From NCBI GenBank assembly GCA_035578905.1, contig JAQJVL010000698.1, positions 62,001 to 126,000 of the forward strand: a stretch of 64,000 nucleotides of DNA, given 5' to 3'. Below are positions 1 through 11,100 of the stretch, in pieces; the stretch's first letter is position 1, and each line of letters opens with the position of its first letter. Both the position numbers and the translations under genes were made by a program. The notes beneath the pieces were generated by a model. The model made no database searches. It was not told the DNA's origin and saw nothing but the letters and a program-made list of their open reading frames with translations. This stretch comes from Stictocephala bisonia (taxonomy: Eukaryota; Arthropoda; Insecta; Hemiptera; Membracidae).

Positions 1-2013
1 TTGCTGCGTTCGCTTGCCAGTAGGTCCCACACTACGAGTAGGACATGGTTTTCAGTTTCTGGTTATGGTTATTTTTGTAGTTTCTGTTACTGTTTTTCAA
101 TAAATTAGGAATAAAACTAAGCAAAAAAGATGTAGATTGTGCAAAGAGGAAAAAATTAAAAATACTATATATTTATATATGTTTCACAAACGCCCTGACC
201 AACCCGAATTGTGTTCTATAGCATGTTTTGAAAAATTTATTTCAGATTAGACTAATTGTGAAAAAATTTTTGAAATGGACCTGATAATAGTAGTGTTTTT
301 ATCTTTTTCATTTGTTTTAGTTAATTCCTTATATTACTAACTTGTTTATTACAAAATAAAGTGGTGTAAAAAATCTTGGACATTAATTTTTTGGCAAAGT
401 TGTTTTCTGATGGCCGACTAGACGGCCATACATAAAAATTAATTTGATCCTTCCACATTTACAGACTACTTCTGACAGTCATAAATTGACACTACACAAT
501 CACAAAAATGAGTTTTTGGAAAAAGAATGTTTCAGCCATTTGGTTAAGTTTTTAATTTATATATGCAGCCACACATGGTGAAAACGGAAATACGGCCTTA
601 GCACTGAACGTGTTAATTACAACAAAAAATAACGTAAATGCATATAAGGAATTAAATGCGATTTCATCACCGTGTGAATGTAAGCCTACGACACAAGACA
701 CCAGGATCGTGACAAAGTGAACGTGTTAACCTGATACCCCACTTGGATGTGTTTCAAAAGTTTTCATTTCGTTTGTTTTTCAACAGCTGACAATAATTAA
801 TAAAATAAGTCCATATGAATAACATTGAAACTTTAAAGGCTAGTGAGGCCGATCCCCAGAGTTGGAAGCAAATGAAACCAAGCCAGAAACCTTCCTGGGA
901 GTGAACTCTATAACTTGCCAAACTTTCATGGCAATCAGATGAGTTGTTTATTAATGCATAAAAGACACACACACACACATATATACATTGGTTTATATAT
1001 AGATTACTTACGAAAGAAATTCAATCAGCGTTAAACAAGAATCAACAATCAAGAATCAAAATATCTTTATTTATATTTTGCACAGAAATACAGTGAATAG
1101 TGTCATATAATAAAAATAACTATGATTATGTAACATCACAAATTACTGTTACTTATAAGCTTACCAACCATTATTAAATTCATCTAATAAATACAGAGCT
1201 AATTCAATCAAATATTTTTTTAGTTTTGAAGACAATTGAACAATCCAAATTGTGTGTTAAAGTACTCCAAAGTCAAGAAATAGTGTCCAAAGTCAATCTT
1301 CATTATTTTGTGTGTGCTATTACATCATGGTCGTCGTATGTATCTCTTAGTTATATTTACGTCTCCAACATAAATAGATTACAAATGTATAGAACAAGTT
1401 TATAAAACATCAAAATGTTATAAAGTTTTTATTTTGACAGTAAAATTTTGATAAAAATACAATGCTTATATGATTTCCAAAAATAAACAAGAATAAATAA
1501 TGAAATTGTAAAATGTGATATAGTCAGACATTTTCTTTTTATAATCAAGTTTTGTAAGTATATTTATAGGATGAACGAGGATTTTGGTGGGTTGTTGAGT
1601 CAGAGGTTTCTCTAGAAGAGTATTTTTATTATTACATACATCTAACCTTCAATATTAGTTATAATTTTGGACCGATGGTACAGTTGAAAACCTGAGTGTC
1701 TGAATTGCATGTATGCTCTTAGTATGGCTAATAGTGGGCAACAATCAACAATTCATGAGATTGGAGGTGGTTTTTCAGAATTATAGTTGACAACCATCAG
1801 TGGCATGGAAAAAAATGTTCATACTTGTATCATATAGCATTTAATTTTTTAAGCTATTGGGGGCTGCTTTGTCTGTTGTTTCTTGGTTTAGCTGATGGAT
1901 TTTATGTTCAAAGGTCACCAATGACTCTTATGATCTGAGCCAGTCAAGCTATGTAATTATAGATTTTAGTACCTAGAAAACAATTTTTTACAAAATATTG
2001 TTATTTGTTACAG
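1..2013. other. exchanger intron, no recognised gene
   Basis: AT-rich sequence upstream of the first exon seen. Short (CA)n near 967-980. No coding exon or structured RNA was recognised; the upstream exons of the exchanger must lie outside the window. Confidence 0.5.
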
Positions 2014-2103
2014 TGATGTATTGGGACAAATCTTTCCAGAAGTGTACGCGGAAAGGTCTGAGACATGCATCAAAAAAAAGTTTTAAAAGACAAGATCCTG
2101 TTG
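2014..2103 (+). CDS. exchanger exon: end of first TM cluster and start of loop
   Basis: An acceptor (tttgttacag) precedes base 2014 and a consensus donor (gtgagc) follows 2103. The exon starts with two bases of a split codon and reads [11 protein letters not shown] then a basic stretch ([10 protein letters not shown]), as expected for the exit from the first membrane cluster into the cytosolic loop. It leaves one base for the next exon. It is less conserved than later exons, and the support is mostly phase and position. Confidence 0.7.
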
Positions 2104-5100
2104 GTGAGCTCAACATTATATTTATTTATATTGTACAAGTTTTTAGCGACATTTTTATTGTAATATTCATTAGGTCATATTTAGACCAAAACATTTTGAA
2201 TAATTCCATTGTTTGTTTTACAAATATATTGAATTCAGAATAAGCTTACCTTATAATTTGATCTGCACTAAACTAATTAAGAGAACATTAAATCCACTTA
2301 ATTTAATCTTTGAGCAATTGTAGTTTAAGTTTCTTGAAGAAAATTATATTTTAATTGGTTGGTGATAGTTCTTTTGTTTAAAAAAACCTTTAGGTATGCA
2401 AAAAAACTGCATTAGGTTTACATGGCTGATAATTAGATAGAAAATTTAGCACTGGATGATACCTATATCTGTATGCATATAAAATCAATTATTATAGTAC
2501 ACAACATTTTTCTATTTAATTTCTAATAGAAGCTAAGTAGGTGTGGTGTGTAATATGTCAACACTGCCATTGTTGCCAGAGGTACCTGATGTGCAGATGG
2601 CTGTGCCTAGTGTGGACACGCTAAACTCTCCCCAGCAGAACGGAAACATCGCCCGGCCACCAGCAGAAACACAGCCCAATGAGACTGGAGGCAAGTTACA
2701 AGAAACTTAGCTGAGTTATCAATAATATCATTAAATTGCAGTTAATTTCATTATGATAAATTATGAAAAAGGCTATTTCTCAACCTTTTTGAGATCAACT
2801 TCCAATGTATTGGAAATTGTAGCAATAGGGAAGACTGCAAACTTCTGATACATAAGAAACTACACAATAAGTTTTATATTTAAAAAAAATATATTTTACT
2901 TGAATATGTGCGAAATAGCATAGATAAATTACCAAAGGTATCGATAAATAATAGGTTTTATAGTGATTTTTAAGTGATATCCTTAGACGTGCTTTGCCGT
3001 GATACTACTACCGCTATGTATAGACCAGAGCTCTTAATGTCAGACGCTAAGTCATGTTTACGTTGTGAACTGTGCTGTTTACATTGGGTTGTCTTTGTAA
3101 TTATCTGCACATTTGATTGTGAATATTCCAATATCTGGACCGACCTTAAGGAAAAAGAAACAGTACAGATAAATTAACAGACGACTGGATTTTATTATAT
3201 TTATTTATTTATTTTATTTGCTTTATCACCACCGTACGTGTGTGGGTGGGCTAGTGGGTCAATACCACCGTATGTGTATGGATGGGCGGGTGAGTCAATA
3301 CCACTGTACGTGTATGGGTGGGCGGGTGGGTCAATACCACTGTACGTGTATGTGTGGGTGGGTGGGTCAATACCACCATACGTGTATAGGTGGGTGGGTG
3401 GGTCAATTCCATTGTACGTGTGTGTGTGGGTCAATACCACTGTACGTGTATGGGTGGGTCATCACCACCGTACATGTATGGGTGGGCGGGTGGGTCATCA
3501 CCCCGTACCCGTAAATACAGTGGGTGGCACGCCAATACCACTGTACGTGTAGGGGTGGGCGGGTGGGTTAGATAGATTTTATTGGTACGCTGTGTTGGTA
3601 CGGTATGTAGGTGCGTTGTATTGGTAAGTTATATTAGTACGTTGTGTTGGTAGATTTTTAAAGTGGTTTATATACCTGCATTCAAGTAATCCAAGTCGTT
3701 GCTACTGCAACCGGTTTCAACTCATCATGAGAGTCATCTTCAGGCCGTACAAGGATGTAATAAAAAGTGATCACTTCATATGAAGGTCGTCACGAACACA
3801 TAACGAATAACGGACACTACGAATATACGAACACATAACAAAACACTTAAAAACGTTGACATTAACGAACAACTAAAAATTCGCGACGCGTGCCGGGCTG
3901 GCTAGACTCTAGTCTAGACTCTAGTCTAGACTACGCTCCAGCCCGGCACGCGTCGCGAATTTTTAGTTGTTCATTAATGTCAACGTTTTTAAGTGTTTTG
4001 TTATGTGTTTGTATATTCGTAGTGTCCGTTATTCGTTATGTGTTCGTGACGACCTTCATATGAAGTGATCACTTTTTATTACATCCTTGTACGGCCTGAA
4101 GATGACTCTCATGATGAGTTGAAACCGGTTGCAGTAGCAACGACTTGGATTACTTGAATGCAGGTATATAAACCACTTTAAGTATTGAACAGTGATCCGG
4201 AGGCTAATCCCCCAAAAATGGTAGATTTTATTGGTACGCTGTGTTAGTACGGTATGTAGGTATGTTGAGTTGGTACGTTATTGATTTGTAGCAATCTTAA
4301 TATCACAAAATGTCAAATTGATGTCATATAGGGTTCATATAGTTAACTCTTTATACAAAACATGTATATTTAATTAGTGTGTGTGTGTTTGTGTGTGTGA
4401 AAAGTCGAACATTTTCATAAAGTCAAAAATTTTGACAAAAGTCGATAATTTTGAGAAAAGTCGAAAATTTCCACGATATTCCTTAATGCTTAAATCGAGG
4501 AAATATCTTTATGCCAGATAGTACAAAACTGTATTTTTTAGTCAAGTAATAGTGCCTGATTCTTCAACATCCTTCCCATCTGGCACACTAGTTTTATAAA
4601 AATTTTCTAGAAATTAGTGGTGATCGGGAAGGTAGTGGCAGACAAATCCATTTTGAAGCAGACACTAAGTTCATCCTAATATATCATAGTCTAAGACAGC
4701 GTGGAGGTTGAAGTTAGGTTTGTATACATCTTACAATCTATTCATCCTCGTGTTTTAATGTTTTAAAAAATATACTTGTGTACAGTGTTACTGTAGCTTA
4801 CATGATCTGGTACACATTTCCTTACAAAACGGCAAAATAAACAAAGGTCAGGCTTGCTTATCACTGCTTATTGTCTACTCTAGTGATTATGTTGTGTATA
4901 GAGTAGTATATAACATTAGCATCCCATATTTTTTCTGATTTCCTGGCTCCACATTAATCTGGGTATTAGAGGTTTTGCTTTATCTATAAATATATTATAT
5001 CTGGGAAATGATTTACCTTGGGTTAGAAAAACAGCAATTTTTTAATATATGTGTTTTATAGTGGCTCTTAGAACAATATCTGTAACATATTACATGTTTA

Positions 5101-8100
5101 GTTATGTTTATCTAACATATATTTTTTGAACATACATGTTCCAATTTGCTTAGCTTAAAATTTTAGTTTCTTTTAAAACTTGAAAATGTTCATTAATTAT
5201 TTTTTTAATATGGCTATACACTTTATGTACCTTATAACATTTTCAGATAGCTCTTTCACTTGTAACATTGTCAGATTATAAATATTTTATAACCTCTACT
5301 TTAAAATTTTCGTTAAATTCATGTTAAAATTTACAAATCAGTTAATATGCATTGAAACTACAGATCTATCATTAAAACAGAGGCTAACATTGCTCTTTTT
5401 ATATTATTTTTAATTTCAGTTTGCACTATTCTGAGCTTTCCATATGGCAAGAGTTGGTGTCATAAAATATGTTGGATTTTCATTTTACCTATTCACACGG
5501 TCTTCTTGTTCACTATTCCTGACTGTGAAAACCCTCGCTTCAAGAAATGGTTCCCGGTGACATTCCTCATGTGTATTATTTGGATTGGCGGCCTTTCTTA
5601 TGTTGTTGCATGGATGATCACTGTTGTTGGTAAGTTGAAACGACATTAATTATTTGGAAGTTATCCATTATATTTTATGTATTTAGATATATTTGTAATA
5701 GGAAAGAGAGCTTGTTCTATGATAACGGGAATGTCGAAATAATAAACTTGTTCAGTGAGAGTAATTAAGGTACATTTATTAATAAAATACTTGAACATAA
5801 AAATTATTCAGAAATATCAAAAAACCAATCAGTATCATTAATTATATTATAAATCGCAGAATACATGTCTACAATATAATATACTAGCTAAACCTGGCCA
5901 TACTTTGCTGTGGATTAGTCTGATGTTAACTAACATGTACATATTGACTTAAGTTGTTAGAAAGTTCTCGTTAACAATTTTAGGAACTAAATATACAAAA
6001 ACACTCTTATACATAAATGCAATGTTGAGTAAACATTTCAAGTGAATCCATTCGTTACTTTTCGGGTTTAGTGTTCACAAATATATAGAAATTTGATGAA
6101 AACATATAGATTAATTACTGAATACCAACAATGCACAACTAATTCCATGACCCTTCTGACCTGTGGAAGACAGTTAATCAATCAAATAAGTAATAAAGTA
6201 GGGTAATCACCCTCTATGGTTTTTCTTTTTAAAATTAGTGAACCATAAATAATTGATCTCAGTCTCCCAAAGGGCTGATGTCCTTACTCAATCCACAAGT
6301 TGGTTCTGAGGTGCAGCCTGTAGACTTATCACTTGCCCTTACAATATAAAACCTGCCCTGAATGTAAACATCAGTTTAAGGCTAGTCAACTCCCTGGTCA
6401 CTAAGTTGTGTAATCTACTTTTACCTAAACCAATTACGATAGACTCTATCATAACATATTGGAAGAGTAGGAGTAACAGTCAGGTTCTAGCAAGATTAAA
6501 CGATCCTTGAATGTTTTAAAAGGCCCAAAATCTATATATATAAGATATGGTATTTTACATAATTTGACTTTTGAATATGTTTTATTTAAAATAATGGGTG
6601 AATAATCATTAAGGATTTGTAACAGTAAAAATACCCTTCATTATGAAAACCAATAAAAGTATACCACTCAGATATGATTGAACCTGTTTTATAGTTCTCC
6701 CTAACTCCTTTTTGTCGATTCCTCTACTTCCTTTAAATAATTCTTAATTTTGTTGTTGATTATTGTTAGCTCATTTGAGTTTACATAGGTGATACACTGA
6801 AAATCCCAGACTCTGTGATGGGGATCACATTTCTCGCTGCTGGTACAAGTGTTCCTGAGGCAGTCTCCAGTGTCATTGTTGCCAAACAAGGTAGGCATTC
6901 TTCCAATCTCCAACTGTTATTGCACTGGTGGCAAAATGCTGTAACCCAATTACTTGGGGACAAAGTGTTGTAGAGATTGTAGGCGATAGGTTCTATGATC
7001 GTTCCTCTTAGTTCCGACACTGTCCGCTCAATGGTTGCCATCGACGTGGACACTACTAGAGAAGTCTGGGGTGTCCATTTTGGGTGGTAGTCAGGGTCCG
7101 GATGCTGTGTAGGGAGGAGAAGTGAGTATAAAGCTTGTCAAATAGCTGAAAATCAGACCAATACTACGTAGTTTTGATTCCACATCAACCTGTAGGTCCC
7201 TTAGTTACCCTTGCTATAGGACTACTAATAAATTGCCCTTTCTGAGCAATTTAGTCGAACTCAGTTAGTAACAATGACTACACTTGTTCATTTCTCATAT
7301 ATGCCCATAGCTTTATTATCGGCATCTTGGTACTGAATAATGAAACATTTTACTACGAATCATGAAAACCAATATTTGTATTATAAACTAGTATGGAGCG
7401 CTTTACTCAAAACAGTTCTTATCTAGAATCTATATTTTCCGGTGACAACCGCGTCAAGGTGCTATCTACATTATAACTAGAGATGGGATTACCTGTCCTT
7501 TTAAGTGAACAGTGATAACTGTTCCTGCTAACTTGTAAGACCTGCGATTTCAAACAATAATTCCGCTATTTTTGCTCCAACCGTGATTTGAACGTCAAAT
7601 CACTTAGAACTACAGCCTACTACACTAATCATGACACTTCGAGGTTATGTATTTGGGGTAATTCTATGATATCATTAAATAAGATTTAAACTGAGAGGAA
7701 TTTAAATACTTTAAATAATCATTTTATATAAAATTATTTATATTGATTTCGAGCATAGTTCAAAAACTCAACATCTGCATTGAAAACAGAAGAATTATTG
7801 TTTTGTAGATTAACAAAAAATAGTTTTAAACAAATAATAAGCAGGGAAAAGTTTTAATACAAGAAGTAGTCATATTAATAATGGCTGAGCGAGATCGTAA
7901 TAAATAATTTTAACTCATTTAAATAAAAGCGCGGGAAAGGATTGAACTGGTTGGGCAAGTCTTACTCACAATTAATTGCTTTGTATGACGTGACGCTCGA
8001 ATGGCGGGAATCTGGGAAAAGATTGTACTGCTCTGAGCTGACGAGCAGAAGAGCTGTCCTGACAACAGAAAGCGCTGGCATAGCGGATCACTGTAGTGAT

Positions 8101-11100
8101 TAGTGAGCGGTTTCGTTCGAAGCTGTGATCACAGGTCAACCTGTGATTCTAAAATCACAGTGAAAAAAATCACAGGTCGTGATTTCTGTCCCATTACTAA
8201 TTATAAACAGACGTTTCGCCCATGCCATGATTTAACATCCTCAGTGGTATCTCTGAGACTCAGTCATCACAGCATGGGCGAAACGTCTGAACAACCATTG
8301 AATGGACACCGTATCGGCGAGGGGCTGAGTGTAGAACCTATCAACTACAACTTCCACAACACTGTGGCTCCAAGTAATTAAGTTACAGCACTCTGCCACT
8401 AGTGCCGATACGTAATTTAAGGTTAAGATTCACTTATCAACATAGTATAAGTTCTAACAGATCTAATTTAGCATTGAACAACACAGCTCAGCCAACAAAA
8501 ATCAAGTAAAATATTTCTCCAATCAGTTAGTTTGAATGAAGCTCCAAATAATAATTAATTATTGATTGATCATTTTTTGTTCTTGCTGATAAGAATACGC
8601 CTCAGTAGTCTGATTAAGAAAGAATGCAAGTCGAGAGTAATTGGATGAAGATTACACAAACTTAAGGAACCCATAAAAATGAGATGTACAGTTTCAAAGT
8701 TACTGATATCAGCAGCATTCATACCACATCTGGAATAGACTGATATTTACAAGATTTCATAAATGCTATGTTTTCTAATGAATAAAACATTGTTTGATTT
8801 AAGGAAAAATAGATTAAAATGAAAATTTCAGCCTCTAGTTAAAATGTTCTGATTGTGACGCTGATTACAGCAAATACAGCATTGTAGTTTCTGTTTCAAA
8901 CAAGACCTTTAAAAGTGTATTTAATTACTATCTTAGATAAAATTGAAAGTACCAGCTTATCCCTTTAGAAATTAAACAGTTTATTATTCATAATCAAAAA
9001 TATTTATTACAAAAATTGTAAAATTATATAGGTAAAATTTATGACATTGACATCATTGATTCATTACATAAACATTATGCCTTTGTTTGAGGAAGAGGAA
9101 TCATCAGTCATCAATTGAAAAGAATATTCTAATCACAAAGGAATTTTTATAAAACAATATAAATAAAATAATATTATAGTTACAATTGACCAGAAAGAAG
9201 TCAACAGAATATTTGAAGAAAAGCTGTAGAAGTTAAATAGTAAATATATTACCAGTTTATCCATTTTAAAATGCAACAGTCGGAGGTTACGTACTTATTC
9301 CTTTTCAAATTTGTTTGATTTTGAGTAGTATAAAACTATCTACTGTTAGAATTTAGAGATTGGATTTAAGCAATCATATTACCAGCCAATTAATTAGCTC
9401 TGCACTGCTAATGAAGTGGAGATATTTCTACATGTCTCCACATCTCAGGGACAATGTGTTCTGTGCTAATCACATTCAAATGCAAGGATTCTAAAGTTAT
9501 TATAGACATTTCCCGTACTTTTTGTATTAAATTAATTTACCTGAATCACTGTACATGGTTTATGTTTTATATTTAATGGTTTGATGGTTAGTAATTAATT
9601 TTACCTTGTGTTTTAATTTATCCAACATTTCTCTGAGTGCTCCTTATCTTGCGCAGAGTTAACTGTTTTTTTTTTATTTGCATCTTAGAATAAATTTAAA
9701 ACTCTTAACATATCCTGTGCATGCTACATTGATCAATGTAGTGCTGCTATGACACACCTGGCGGTGCACATGGAATAATGCATCACCTGCCCTTGAAATG
9801 TATTTATTCAGGGTGAGGCTAGCCGTTGCCCAGGAACATTGTGTTGCTTGTCGCTTATTGTGGCAGTTTTGGTGTATTTATTTTATGGATACTGCTATAT
9901 TTGTGTGAAAGGTGCCCGTACTATGTGATAATGTTTCGTACTCAGCCTGGGGGTGCGCAATTATGTTGTCTTTCAGAATTGAACATGTTAAGAAGATCGG
10001 TACAGAGATGAAAATGTTGTTAATGAAGGGAATGTTTCTCAAACAGGTTTCACAAAAATTACTATTTTACTGTATGTGCAGAACAAACAGTATTTATTTA
10101 TTTATTCTTAAGATGCCGATTGTCAAGATATGGGCAAATATTTTGATTGAGTGTGATGAGTGTAGATGAGGGAATGTAGTTATTGTTACAAACTAAGGCC
10201 GACTATTCCTCAGAAAGTGTCATTAATTAACAGCCCAGTGACAAATGAACAGCTAGTGGTTATCAGCTGATCCCTTTCAAAATCTGTTATGACTCTGATT
10301 GGGATCGAACTGAGAACCTTTAGCTTGTGAAGCTGGTATTTAACCAACTAAGCTACCGACCAATACATCATACATCACTATTATAGTGAGTGCTTTTTAA
10401 ATTTTTTGACAGAAACAATTGTTGTCTTACTAAATATACCTTCAAGCTTTGATTTTCCTGAATGGACTGGCTCCATTTTAACAATATTGTTTTTTTTTAT
10501 AGAACTAGGTAAACAATATAAGTGTGCTACATTTGTCCCTCTTCAGTCTAGTAATTGGTGTTTTTTTTATAGAACTAAGTAAACAATGTAAGTGTGCTAC
10601 ATTTGTCCCTCTTCAGTCTAGTAATTGGTGTTTTTTTTATAGAACTAAGTAAACAATGTAAGTGTGCTACATTTGTCCCTCTTCAGTCTAGTAATTGGTG
10701 TTTTTTTTATAGAACTAAGTAAACAATGTAAGTGTGCTACATTTGTCTCTCTTCAGTCTAGTAATTGGTGTCTTTTATAGAACTAAGTAAACAATGTAAG
10801 TGTGCTACATTTGTCTCTCTTCAGTCTAGTCATTGGTGTCTTTTATAGAACTAAGTAAACAATGTAAGTGTGCTACATTTGTCTCTCTTCAGTCTAGTCA
10901 TTGGTGTCTTTTATAGAACTAAGTAAACAATGTAAGTGTGCTACATTTGTCTCTCTTCAGTCTAGTCATTGGTGTCTTTTATAGAACTAAGTAAACAATG
11001 TAAGTGTGCTACATTTGTCTCTCTTTAGTCTAGTCATTGGTGTCTTTTATAGAACTAAGTAAACAATGTAAGTGTGCTACATTTGTCTTTCTTCAGTCTA

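Noticed and set aside
3218..3570. CRISPR array
   Set aside because: Direct tandem repeats without unique spacers in a eukaryotic genome; a minisatellite.
3201..3575. Overlapping Gly/Trp- or Pro/Thr-rich open frames in the minisatellite (also at 59895-60337)
   Set aside because: 36-bp period is a multiple of three, so frames stay open by chance on both strands; no start context or domain.
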